A stretch of DNA of 64,000 nt from Streptomyces pactum (GTDB taxonomy: Bacteria; Actinomycetota; Actinomycetes; Streptomycetales; Streptomycetaceae). The DNA lies in contig NZ_CP019724.1 in the NCBI RefSeq assembly GCF_002005225.1, forward strand, positions 1,488,001-1,552,000. The letters run 5' to 3'. The position numbers and the translations under genes were made by a program. Below the pieces are notes generated by a model. That model was not told where the DNA came from. It searched no databases and was given only the letters and a program-made list of their open reading frames with translations. Below are positions 36,852-47,500 of the stretch, piece after piece. The first letter of the stretch is position 1; every line of letters begins with the position of its first letter.

Positions 36852-38051
36852 TCAGCTCAGCCGGATGCCGAGGTCGGCGGCGACGGATCGCATGTCGAGG
36901 AAGCTGCGGGCGACGAAGCGGGCGGCGTCCTCGGAGGCGTCCATGCGCTGGAAGATGTCGACGAGGCTGCGCTCGTGCTCGTCGCGGTCGCCTTCGCCCG
37001 CCGCGATCTCCTTGACCACCTTGCCGAGCCGGTCCTCCACGTCGGCGAGGTCGAGCGAGCGCGGGAACTTGATGCTGAAGGTGTTGCGGTCGTAGGAGGC
37101 GTTGCGCTTGACGGACCGCACGTGGCTGGACGCGTTGAGCTTGTAGAACATGCAGTCGAAGTTGGTGAACGAGTAGTAGTTCAGCAGCGGGAAGAGCGTG
37201 CAGTGGGTCTCCATGGGCGAGGACTCGTACAGGCCCTTGGCGCGCAGTTCCTCGACGATGCGGTCGGGGTCGTACTCGTGCCGCATGGCGATGAACGGGA
37301 AGACGATCTTCGGCAGGTTCTCGTCGTCGTCGAAGAGGAGCTCCTCGAGCTGACCGCCGAAGAGCGTGTCGACGAGCCGCTCGCCGAACGTCTTGTAGAA
37401 GTCGCGCACGATCTCCCGGACGTTGGACTCCATGGTGAGGATCTGCTGCGGGTCGGCGCACAGCGCGATGTAGGGGATCTTGCGCCGGTAGGCCATGAGG
37501 ATCGCGCGCAGCACGAAGAAGGTGCGGCAGGAGACGCAGGGCAGCTTCTCGTCGAGGTACTTGCCGGGCTTCTTCGGCGCGGGACGGTTGAACACCTCGC
37601 GCATCATCAGCTTGATGTTGTCGTCGTCGGCGTCGAGGACGAACGTCGCCGGGATCTTCTCCCGGGCCAGCGCGATGTTCTGGGCGGCGTGCACGCTCTC
37701 GAAGGGCACGTCGAAGGTGAAGGCCAGCACCCGCTTGCCGTACTCGTTGACGAACTTGTCCAGCATGTACGTGCTGTCCTTGCCGCCGCTGTACATGAAC
37801 AGGCAGTCGTACTCGCCGGTGCCGGGCGGTGCCTGCTGGAACTCGGTGAACACCTCGCTGGTGTAGCGGTAGTTGACGAGCAGGTCCTCGGCGAAGTCCA
37901 GGTTGCACAGGTTGCACACCCCCTGGTCGTCGAGCACCACTCCCGGATGGCCGGCTTTGAGCGAGCAGACCTGGCAACTGGACACGGAACCCCCTGGCGG
38001 AACGGACGGATCGGATTGTGCGGTGGTTGTGGCGAGGTGCCGGCCGGTCAT
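36852..38051 (-). CDS. PP-loop (N-type ATP pyrophosphatase) enzyme, proposed oxazole cyclodehydratase
   Basis: A 399-aa protein; its ATG at 38051 overlaps the stop of the loading NRPS (ATGA). An N-terminal zinc-ribbon-like pair (CQVC near 27-30, CNLC near 46-49) precedes the PP-loop MYSGGKDSTYML (about 85-96), which binds and adenylates with ATP. A further CVSC follows. The fold relates to the sugar amidotransferase and tRNA-thiolation ATPases, but the setting is a PKS operon between a formyl-Gly loading NRPS and a KS-ACP module. As I recall the literature, PP-loop proteins of this kind in the conglobatin and oxazolomycin clusters are proposed to close the 5-substituted oxazole by activating the formamide oxygen. 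That role is inferred here from context. The Cys motifs suggest a bound metal. Confidence 0.85.
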   Translation of the reverse strand: MTGRHLATTTAQSDPSVPPGGSVSSCQVCSLKAGHPGVVLDDQGVCNLCNLDFAEDLLVNYRYTSEVFTEFQQAPPGTGEYDCLFMYSGGKDSTYMLDKFVNEYGKRVLAFTFDVPFESVHAAQNIALAREKIPATFVLDADDDNIKLMMREVFNRPAPKKPGKYLDEKLPCVSCRTFFVLRAILMAYRRKIPYIALCADPQQILTMESNVREIVRDFYKTFGERLVDTLFGGQLEELLFDDDENLPKIVFPFIAMRHEYDPDRIVEELRAKGLYESSPMETHCTLFPLLNYYSFTNFDCMFYKLNASSHVRSVKRNASYDRNTFSIKFPRSLDLADVEDRLGKVVKEIAAGEGDRDEHERSLVDIFQRMDASEDAARFVARSFLDMRSVAADLGIRLS

Positions 38052-41000
38052 GAGCGCCGCCCCCTGCGGTCGCGGCGGCGGGCCAGCGCCGCCGTGTCCC
38101 GGGAGCGCCGGGGCCGGGACGGCCCGGCGGCCTCGGCGGGGCGGCCGGCGCCGGCGACATGGGCGGCCATGGCCCGTACGGTCGGGTGGCCGAACATGTC
38201 GAGGCGGGTGACCCGCAGGCCGAGCCGCTCGCGCAGGGTCGCCACCACGGACGTCAGGCGCAGCGAATCGCCACCGACGTCGAAGAAGTTGTCCTCGGCG
38301 CCGACCCACTCCAGGCCGAGCGCCTCGCACCAGACCCCGGCGATGCGCCGCTCCAGGTCGGTGCGGACGTCGGCCGCCCCGCCGGCGACGCGGCCGACGT
38401 CCGGCTTGGGCAGGGCCTTGCGGTCGACCTTGCCGTTCGGGGTGAGCGGCAGCCGGGGCAGGACGACGAGGGCGGAGGGGACCATGTAGGCAGGCAGGTG
38501 CTCGCCCAGCGCGGCGCGCAGGGCGGCGGTGTCCGGCGGGCCGGCCGGGCCGACCAGGTAGCCGGCCAGGCGGCGTTCGCCGGGCCGGTCCTCGCGGACG
38601 ACGGCGACCGCGGCGGTGACATCGGGCAGCCGGCGCAGGGCGGACTCCACCTCGCCGAGTTCGATCCGGTAGCCGTTGAGCTTGACCTGGCCGTCGATCC
38701 GCTCCAGGTACTCCAGGCGGCCGTCGGGCAGGTGGCGTACCAGGTCCCCGGTGCGGTAGGCGCGGCCGGTGCCGTCGGCGGGGGCGGTGACGTCGGCGGG
38801 GGCGGTGCCGTCGGCGGGGGCGGTGACGAAGCGTTCGGCGGTCAGCTCGGGCCGGCCGAGGTAGCCGTCGGCGACACCGTCTCCGGACAGGTACAGCTCG
38901 CCCGGGATGCCGGGCGGGACCCGGACGCCGCGCTCGTCGAGGACGTGGCAGCGGGTGTTGCCGATGGGCCGGCCGATGGTGGCCGCCTCGCCGGGCAGCA
39001 CCCGGTCCACGGTGGACCAGATGGTGGTCTCGGTCGGGCCGTACATGTTGTACAGGGCGCCGACGCGGGGCGCGAGTCGCGCGGCCAGCTCGGGGGGCAG
39101 CGGTTCGCCGCCGCACAGCGCCCGCAGCGCCGGATCGCCGCTCCAGCCGGCGGCGAGCAGCATCTGCCAGGTGGTCGGGGTGGCCTGCAGGACGGTGGGC
39201 GCGGAGCGTTCCACGCGCTCGCGCAGGGCGACGCCGTCGGCGGCCTCGGCGGCGGAGAGGACCTCCACGGTGCCGCCCCGCACCAGTGGCAGGTACAGCT
39301 CCAGGCCCGCGATGTCGAAACACACGGTGGTCAGCGCGAGCAGCGAGTCCCCGGAGCCGAAGCCGGGCCTGCGGGCCATCGTCCACAGGAAGTTGACCAG
39401 CGCCCGGTGGCCGACCTGGACGCCCTTGGGCAGGCCGGTGGAGCCGGAGGTGTAGATCACGTAGGCGGGGGTGTCCGGGTCGGAGCGGTCCAGGGGGGCC
39501 GCCGGTGGCCCGGCGGTGAGCGCGGCCGAGACCGGTACCGGCGTGACCGGGAACTCGGCCAGGGTGCCGCCCAGCGTCTCGTCGGTCACGACCAGCCGGG
39601 CACCGGAGTCCTGGAGCATGTGGCCGATCCGGGCGGGCGGGTAGATCGGGTCGATCGGCACGTAGGCGGCGCCGGTGCGCAGGACGGCGAGCAGGCTGAC
39701 CAGCAGTTCGGGCGAGCGCTCCAGGTAGACGCCGACGAGCGTGCCGGGGCCCGCGCCGAGGCCGGCGAGGTGCCGGGCCAGCCGGTCGGCGGCCTCGTCG
39801 AGTTCGCCGTAGCCGAGGGCACGGTCCCGGAAGCGGACGGCGGTGGCGTCCGGTGCGGCGCAGGCGATGTCGGTGACCAGTCGGGTCACGGTCTGCCCGC
39901 GCGGATACTCCTCGTCGGTGTCGTTCCAACGTCCGAGCAGCAGTTCCCGTTCCCCGGGGGCGAGCAGGTCGGCGGTGCCGAGCGGGCGGTGGGGCCCGGC
40001 GGCGAGGGCGTCGAGGAAGGCGGCGAAGTGCCCGGCGAGCCAGCGTTCGTGGTCCGCGGTCAGTCCGGCGCCCGGGTGGAAGCGGACGGCTCCGTCGGCG
40101 TCGATGCGGACGGTCAGCGGCCGGTCCCCCGGCAGGTCCGCGCCGCCGGGCAGTACGACGGCGACCGGCAGCCCGGTGCGGGCGGCGCCGGTCAGGTCCG
40201 GGTGGCGCAGGGGCACGTCGCGCCGGTACGGCGCGCGGTCCCGGAGTCCGTCGAGTGCGGTGCCGATCAGTTCGGTGAGGCCGGACAGGGTCAGCTCGAA
40301 CAGCCCTTCCGGGACCCGCAGGGGCACGTCGGGCGCCATGATGCGGGAGGCGGCCGGGGAGGCCGTCCGCGGGACGGACACGGCGACGTGCCGCTCGTCG
40401 CCCCGGGTGAGCCGGGCGAGGAAGGCCAGGGCGGCGGCGAGGGCCGGCCGCTCGGGCCGCGTGCCCCGCTCGCGCAGCGCCTCGGGCAGCGGCACCGGGC
40501 CCGCCGGACGGGCCTGCGGGTCCAGCGTGCCGAACCTCGGCGGGAGCACCGGCCGCAGCGATCGCAGGGAGCGCAGCCAGCGGCGCTCCTCGCGGTGGGC
40601 GGCGCGGGCGGCTTGGGCGAGTTCGGCGACGGCCGCGTCGGGCAGGTGCGGGAAGCTGCCGCCGAGTTCCCGGGCCAGGGCGAGGAGGTCGAGCCGTTCC
40701 CCGGACAGGGCGGCGAGGTCGGTGAGGCGGACGTCGCGGTCGCCGGTGGCCACGGTGAGGGCGTCGGGGCCGGCGTCGACGACGGTGCCGGGCTCGGCGG
40801 TGGAGGGCCGGTCGGTGACCTCCACGGCGCGGACGGCCAGCAGGTCGTCGCCGCGGGCGAGCAGCGCCGTGCCGAAGTCGTTGCGGCGGCGCCCGAACGC
40901 GGTGGCCCGCACCAGTGCGTCCAGTTCGGCGGCGGGCCGGCGCCAGTCGAACACACCGCCCCGGGGCAGGCCGTCGTACCGGCCGTGGTAGGTACGCCGG

Positions 41001-41554
41001 TCCGGGTCCTGCGGCGTGCGGGTGGCCGTGCCGGCGGCCAGTTCGTCGACGAGTTCGGCGAAGGACTCGACGCCCGCCTCGAAGCAGGCGACGTCCAGGT
41101 CGTGCACCGTGGCCGCCGGTTCGACGGGCACCGTGCGCCGCTTGAGCACGTCGCCGGTGTCGGCCTCCAGACGCATCACGTGCCAGGCGACGCCGTGCTG
41201 CTTGTCACCGTCGAGGATGGCCCAACTGGTGGCGAACAGACCCGCGTGCCTGGGCAGCGGACCGTCGTGGAAGTTGACGGGCAGCCGGGTGGGCAGGGCG
41301 AGCACCTCCTCCGGGAGCATCCGGAGGTTGGCGATGCTGAACAGGTAGTCGAAGCGCAGCGGGGCCAGCCGCTCGGCGAGGTCCGCGCCGAACGGTACGG
41401 CGGGCAGCCCCTCCTCCTCGGCCCACCCGAGGAGCTCGGCGGAGGGCGAGACCACGGCGGCCACCGTGTGTCCGCGGGCCACGAGCAGCCTGGTGCACTC
41501 GACGAGGAGGGTCTCCTCGCCGATCACGACACAGGTGAACGGCTCGGCAGTCAT
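38048..41554 (-). CDS. Loading NRPS: formyltransferase-A(Gly)-PCP
   Basis: Activates glycine and N-formylates it to start the chain. 1168 aa; the ATG at 41554 overlaps the upstream PKS stop (ATGA) and follows GAAGGAGG. Formyltransferase 1-300: formyl-folate catalytic Asn and His in NFHDGPLPRHAG, and Asp in EADTGDVL. Residues about 390-520 resemble only the end of a C domain, with no HHxxxDG. A domain 530-1045 (YTSGSTGLPKG near 700, NGKVDR near 1040), code DILQLGMIW, predicted glycine. PCP near 1093 (VGGDSLRL). An in-frame repeat of the type APADGT, present three times, sits inside the A domain just before RAYRTGDLV. Two Arg-rich stretches end the protein. It is encoded mid-operon although it acts first. 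Confidence 0.93.
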   Translation of the reverse strand: MTAEPFTCVVIGEETLLVECTRLLVARGHTVAAVVSPSAELLGWAEEEGLPAVPFGADLAERLAPLRFDYLFSIANLRMLPEEVLALPTRLPVNFHDGPLPRHAGLFATSWAILDGDKQHGVAWHVMRLEADTGDVLKRRTVPVEPAATVHDLDVACFEAGVESFAELVDELAAGTATRTPQDPDRRTYHGRYDGLPRGGVFDWRRPAAELDALVRATAFGRRRNDFGTALLARGDDLLAVRAVEVTDRPSTAEPGTVVDAGPDALTVATGDRDVRLTDLAALSGERLDLLALARELGGSFPHLPDAAVAELAQAARAAHREERRWLRSLRSLRPVLPPRFGTLDPQARPAGPVPLPEALRERGTRPERPALAAALAFLARLTRGDERHVAVSVPRTASPAASRIMAPDVPLRVPEGLFELTLSGLTELIGTALDGLRDRAPYRRDVPLRHPDLTGAARTGLPVAVVLPGGADLPGDRPLTVRIDADGAVRFHPGAGLTADHERWLAGHFAAFLDALAAGPHRPLGTADLLAPGERELLLGRWNDTDEEYPRGQTVTRLVTDIACAAPDATAVRFRDRALGYGELDEAADRLARHLAGLGAGPGTLVGVYLERSPELLVSLLAVLRTGAAYVPIDPIYPPARIGHMLQDSGARLVVTDETLGGTLAEFPVTPVPVSAALTAGPPAAPLDRSDPDTPAYVIYTSGSTGLPKGVQVGHRALVNFLWTMARRPGFGSGDSLLALTTVCFDIAGLELYLPLVRGGTVEVLSAAEAADGVALRERVERSAPTVLQATPTTWQMLLAAGWSGDPALRALCGGEPLPPELAARLAPRVGALYNMYGPTETTIWSTVDRVLPGEAATIGRPIGNTRCHVLDERGVRVPPGIPGELYLSGDGVADGYLGRPELTAERFVTAPADGTAPADVTAPADGTGRAYRTGDLVRHLPDGRLEYLERIDGQVKLNGYRIELGEVESALRRLPDVTAAVAVVREDRPGERRLAGYLVGPAGPPDTAALRAALGEHLPAYMVPSALVVLPRLPLTPNGKVDRKALPKPDVGRVAGGAADVRTDLERRIAGVWCEALGLEWVGAEDNFFDVGGDSLRLTSVVATLRERLGLRVTRLDMFGHPTVRAMAAHVAGAGRPAEAAGPSRPRRSRDTAALARRRDRRGRRS

Positions 41555-44500
41555 CGGCCGCCTCCTTCGGACTCCCCGCGGTGGGGGAGCAGTTCGGCCA
41601 GCAGCTCGTCGACGGCCGCGTCGGACAGGCCCGCGACCAGTCGCTCGGCGTGGCCGGCCGGGGCGGGTTCGGGCGCTGCGGGGGTGCTGGGCTGGGGGGT
41701 GGTGACGGGAGTGTCGGAGGTCTCGGGGGTCTTGAGGGTCTTGGGCGCCTCGGGGGTCTCGGTCAGGGGGAATTCGGGGGTGCCGGGGGTGCCGGGGCCG
41801 TGCGCCTGGGCGCCGAGGTGCCCGGCCAGTTGCCGGATGGTGATCCGCTCGAACAGCAGGGTCGCCGGCTGAGGTCCGTAGACGGCTTCCAGGGCGCGGG
41901 TCAGCTCCAGGACGACCAGCGAGTCCACGCCGTAGTTCTCGAAGGTGAGGTCGGGGTCGAGCTGGTCGGCGGTCATCTCCAGGACACGGGCGAAGACGTC
42001 CGTCACCTGGTGCAGCGCGTCGTCCCGGGAGACCGGGGAGGCGTGGGAGGCCGGGGAGACGGGGGCGGCCGGGGCCACGGCGGAAGCCCGCGCGGGGGCC
42101 GGAGCCGGGGTCCGCTTCGGCTCGCGCTCGGCCGCCGGAGCCTGCCCGTCACCGGGCACCACCCCGTCACTGACGGCGGCGATGACGCTCTGGAAGGCCG
42201 GTCCGGCCTCCGTGGTCGGGGCAGCCGCGCTGATGTCCGTGAAGCCGCACGCGGCCAGCGCGTCCCGCCACTGGCGCTCGCTCGCCAGCGGGGAGCGGGG
42301 CATGCGCTGCTCGGGGTCCGAGAACAGCCACCAGCCGGTCGTCAGGCCGAAGACGAGCGCCAGTTGGTGCCGCGCCCGGGTGCCCTCCACCAGCAGCAGG
42401 GCGCCGCCCCGCCGCAACAGCCGCTTGACCCCGGTCAGCGTGCCGGACAGCCGCCGGGTGGCGTGCAGGACGTTGGTGGCGAGCACCACGTCGTGGGCGC
42501 CGGGGGTCAGCCCCTGCCCGGCCGGGTCGGCCTCGATGTCCAGCACCTCGAAGCGGGTGAAGGGGTACCGCGAGCCGAAGCGGTTCCTGGCCTTGCGGAC
42601 GAAGGCCGGGGAGACGTCGGTGAAGACGTACTCGACACCGTCGCCGCAGGACGCGAGGGCGTCGAGCACCGCCGCCGTGGTGCCGCCCGTGCCGGCGCCG
42701 ACCTCCAGGATCCGCACCGGTGCGGTGGGGTCGGCGGCCCGGCGGGCCCCGACCTGCTCGGCGACGAGCCGCGCCACCTCCCCGTTGCAGCGGTCGGTGA
42801 CCGGGTCGCCCCGGTAGACGGCGGCCACCCGCTCGGCGGAGCCGTCGGGGAAGAGGACCTCCATGGCGGGGCGGCGGCCGGTCAGCACGTCGGGCAGCGC
42901 GGTCAGGCAGTCACCGAGGAGCGTGACGACCGGCGCGAGAGACGGATGGCGCTCGGCCAACCGGCGGAGTTCGGCGAGGAGTTCCGCCTCGGGCGCGGTA
43001 CCGCGGCCCGTCGGGCGCAGGCGGCCCCCGTCCGTGCCGGTCAGCCAGTCCGCCTCGGCCAGCATGTCCAGCTCCGCCTGGAACAGCGCGGCGTGCTCGG
43101 GCACCACGCCGAGGCGGGCGGCGAGTTCCTCCCGGGAGGCCTCGCCCGCGCCGAACAGGCCCGCCCGGTCGAGCACCGACGCCAGCAGCCGCAGCGCCAG
43201 CTCCTCCGCCTCGGCGACCGCGCGCTGGTGCGCGGCCATTTCGCGGTCGGCCAGTTCGCGGTCGGCCGGTTCGCGGTCGGCCCCGGGCGCGCTGGGGAAC
43301 CGGACCTCGGGCAGCGGGCCGGGCGCACCGCCCGGCAGCACGCTCAGGGTGCGGTCGGGGTCGATCCCGAGGTTGTCCAGGATGGGCCGGTCGGCGTCCA
43401 GGGCGAACACCTGGGGCAGCCCGGCCGCGAGGGTCCGCTCGACGACGGTCATGCCCTGCTCGGCGCTCAGCGGCCGGATGCCGGCGGCGCCGAAGCGGCG
43501 CAGCACCCGCTCCCGCTCCGGGTCGCCGCCCGCGTGCCAGTAGCCGAGGTTGAGGACCCGCACCGGGAAGGGCAGGGTGCGGGCGGCGTGCAGGGCACAG
43601 GCGTCGGCGAAGGTGCAGCCGGCGGCGTAGCCGGCCTGGCCGTGGTTGCCCTCGAAGGCCACGCCGGACGAGTAGAGGAGCGCGAAGTCCAGCGGCAGCT
43701 CGCGCACCGCGTGCAGCAGGCTCCAGGTGGCGTCGGTCTTGGACTCCAGGGCGGTCCGCAGCCCGTCCTCCGGCAGCTCCCTGAGCACCTGGCTGACCAG
43801 CACCATCGCCGCGTTGATCACCCCGTGCAGGGCGCCGAACTCCTGGACGGCGACACCGACGGCCTCCTTCAGCGCGTCCGGGTCGGTGGCGTCGAGGGCG
43901 AGGTAACGGACCTCGGCGCCCGCCTTCTCCAGCTCCGCGACGGTCTGCCGCCGGGTCTCGTCGAGCGGGGAGCGGCCGACCACGACCAGCTTCGCTCCGT
44001 AGGCGCGGCCCAGGTGCCGGCAGGTGTCCCGGCCGACGGCACCGAGCCCGCCGACGACCAGGTAGACACCGCCCGGGCGGAAGCGGGGTGCGGCGGCGGG
44101 CAGTTCGACCCGCTCCAGGGTGCGCACCCGCCGGACGCCCGCGCGCAGCGACACCGGCACCGGCCGGGCCGGGAACGGCTCGGCCACGATCGCGCCGGCC
44201 GCCCGGGAGGCCTCCACCGCGCGTACGTCGACGAGCGCCACGCGCAGCGCGGGGAACTCCTTGGCCGCGACGGCGGCCAGACCGGCGGTTCCGGCGGCCC
44301 ACGGGGAGGAGTCGTCGCCCGCCTCCAGCGGGTGGACGTCCGTGGTGACGACCTTCAGGCGGGTCTCGCGCTCCAGCAGTCCGTGCCGGTCCAGCGCCCG
44401 CACCAGGCGGTACAGCGCGACCGGGCCCCGGTCGGTCAGGGCGCGCAGCTCGGCACGGCCGGCGGGCTCGCGCCCGGGGGCCGTGGCGAGGAAGTAGACC

Positions 44501-47500
44501 AGCTCCGGTGCGCCGGACCCGGCCAGGGCGCGGTCGAGTTCGGCGTCCGCGAGGCCGCCGGGGCCGACCGGGAGCCGACGTACGTCGGCGCCGTGGTGGG
44601 CGCGGGCGATGCCGGCGGCGGGCTCGGCGTCCAGCCGCTCCCCGACGAGCAGCACGCTGCGGGCGGCCCCGGCGTGCTCGTCGGCGGGCCGGGCGGTCCA
44701 CACCGGCCGGTGCACGACCACCGCGGACGGCTTGGCCTCGCGGTAGGTCAGTCCCTCGAAGCGGACCCGTACCGCGCCGGTGTCGTCGCTGAGCAGCACC
44801 TCGCAGCGGTCGGTTCCGGTCTCCCGGACGTACGACCAGCCGGTCGCGGGGACGGCGCCGTACACCTCGACGCGGTCGGCCGCGAACGGCAGCATCGGCC
44901 GGGCGTGTGCGCCCCGGCGGCGCACCAGCAGGGCGGCGACGGTGTGCAGGGCGGCGTCCAGGACGCCCGGGTGCAGGGCGTGCTCCGGGTCGTCGCCGGC
45001 GGGCTCGCCGATCCGGCCGAGCACCTCGTCGTGGCCGGTCCACACCTGCCGGACGCGGCGGAAGAACGGCCCGTACGGCAGTCCCTGCCCGGCCAGCGCC
45101 CGGTAGAAGGAGGCTTCGCCGGGGCCTTCGTCGAGGCGGGCGCGCAGCGCGGTGACGTCGAGGGGGGCGGGCGCGGCCGGGGCGGCGGCGAGCCGGCCGA
45201 CGGAGCGTACGGCGTCGTCGGCGCCGCGGACCTCGTACCGGTCGCCGTCGAAGGCCACCGCCACCGTCTCCCCGGACCCGCTCGGGGCCAGCGGGACGAC
45301 CCAGCGGACGTCCAGACAGGCCCGTCCGGCCAGTCCCCCGCTCGCCTCGGCGACCAGGTCCAGGTGACCGGCACCGGGCAGGATGGGCCGCCCGTCGACC
45401 ACGTGGTCGCGCAGCACCGGTTCGTCGGCGGCGAGCCGGCGCTCCCACCGGCGGGGGCCCTGCGCGGAGGCGGGAGCGGGCGTGGTGTCGAGCCAGTGCC
45501 GTACCCGCTCGAAGGGGTACGTCGGCAGCGGCACCCGACGGCGCTCGGCGGGGCGCAGTCGGTGCAGCAGGTCCCAGTCGACGCTGACGCCCGAGACCCA
45601 CAGCCGGCCGAGGAGGTCGTCGGCGCCGGCCGCGATCTGGTTGGCGAGGAACTCCTCACCGCCGTGGCCGTCGGTCAGCAGGCCGGCCAGCGGCGGGTGC
45701 TGTTCGACCCGGCCCCGGTGCAGCCACTGGCCGCCCTCGCCCCGGCCGACGGCGGCGAGCCGGTCCGCCGCGTCCGCGAGGTCGGCGGCCACGAACGCCA
45801 ACCGCGCGGCGAGGGGTTCGCGGCCCACGCGCAGGGTGTGGGCGACGTCGGCCAGGCTCGGGGCGTCCGGCTCGGCGAGGGCGCGGCCCAGGTCGGCCGC
45901 GCGGGCGCGCAGCCGGTCCTCGTCGCGGGCGGACAGCACGATCAGCTCCGCCCGCTCGGGCCCGGCCGGGGCCGGCTCGGGGGCCACGTACTCCTCCACG
46001 ACGACGTGCGCGTTGGTGCCGCCCGCCCCGAACGAGCTGACGGCGGCGCGGCGCGGCAGCGGACGGCCGTCACCGTCGTAGGCGCGCGGCCACGGCGCAG
46101 TCTCCCGCTGCACGGTGAACGGCGAGTTCCCGAAGTCGATGACCGGGTTGGGCTCCTCCGCGTGCAGCGTGGGCAGCAGTGTGCCGTGGCGCAGTTGGAG
46201 CACGGCCTTGGTGAGCCCGGCGATCCCGGCGGCACCCTCCAGGTGGCCGATCGCGGACTTCACCGAGCCGAGCGCGCAGAATCCCGTGTCGCCGGTGTGC
46301 CGGGCGAAGGCCTGGGCCAGCGCGGTGTGCTCGATCGGGTCGCCCAGGGCGGTGCCGGTGCCGTGTGCCTCGACACAGCCGATGGTGCGGGCGTCGATGC
46401 CCGCGGCCTGGAGCGCCTGCTCCACCAGGGCCTGCTGGGCCTGCGGGTTGGGCACGGTGTAGCCGCTGGTGCGGCCTCCGTGGTTGACGGCGCTGGCACG
46501 GATCACGGCGTGCACGGTGTCGCCGTCGCGCACGGCGTCCGACAGCCGCTTGAGCACCACCGCGCCGACGCCCTCGCCGGGCACGTACCCGGTGCCGCCC
46601 GCGCCGAAGGCCCGGCAGCGGCCGTCGGCGGACAGCATGGTCTTGCGGCTGAGGTGCACGTACTTGTCGGGGTGCACGGCGACGTTGACACCGCCGGCGA
46701 TGGCGTACGAGCACTCGCCGCGGCGGATGCTCTCGCAGGCCTGGTGCACGGCGACGAGGGACGCGGAGCAGGCGGTGTCGATCACCACGCTCGGGCCGCG
46801 GAAGTCGCCGAAGTAGGAGACCTGGTTGGCGATGGCGGAACGGTTGGCCAGTACGGCCTGGTGGTTGCCGCGGGCGGACTCGGCGGCGGCGAGGATCGCG
46901 TAGTCGTCCCACATGACCCCGGCGAACACGCCGACGTCGTGGCCCTGGCCGCCGTGGCGGGGCGCCGGGATCCGGGACGGCGGGTAGCCGGCGTCCTCCA
47001 GCGCCGACCAGGCCGTCTGCAGGAAGAGCCGCTCCTGCGGGTCCATCGTGCGGGCCTGCTTGGGCGCGATCTGGAAGAACAGCGAGTCGAAGGAGTCCAC
47101 GTCCGACAGGAAGCCGCCCCAGCGGCTGTAGCTGCGGCCCGGTGCCGCCGGGTCCGCGTCGAACAGGGCGTCGGCGTCCCAGCGGTCCGCGGGGACCTCG
47201 GTGACGCAGTCGCGGCCCTCGGCGAGGTTGCGCCAGAACTCCTCCAGGTTGTCCGCCTGGGGGTAGCGGCCGCTGATGCCGATGATGGCGATCGGCTCGT
47301 CGGCGTCCCGCCGGGCGGGTGGGGAGTACGGGCCCGGGGCGGTCGCGGGCCCGGGAGCGGGCGTGAGGTCCTGCCGTGACGGCTGTGTCTCCTGGCCCGG
47401 CGGCTCGCTCTCCCCGGGGAACAGGCGGGTGACGGCGTCGGCCTGCCCGGCGAGGATGTGGGCGGCCAGTTCGTCGACCGTCCGGAACTCGAAGAAGACG

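Noticed and set aside
36852..38051. N-acetyl sugar amidotransferase (WbpG type) or tRNA thiolation enzyme
   Set aside because: The PP-loop fold is shared, but there are no glutaminase subunit, sugar genes or tRNA-binding domains nearby, and the operon context fits oxazole closure better.
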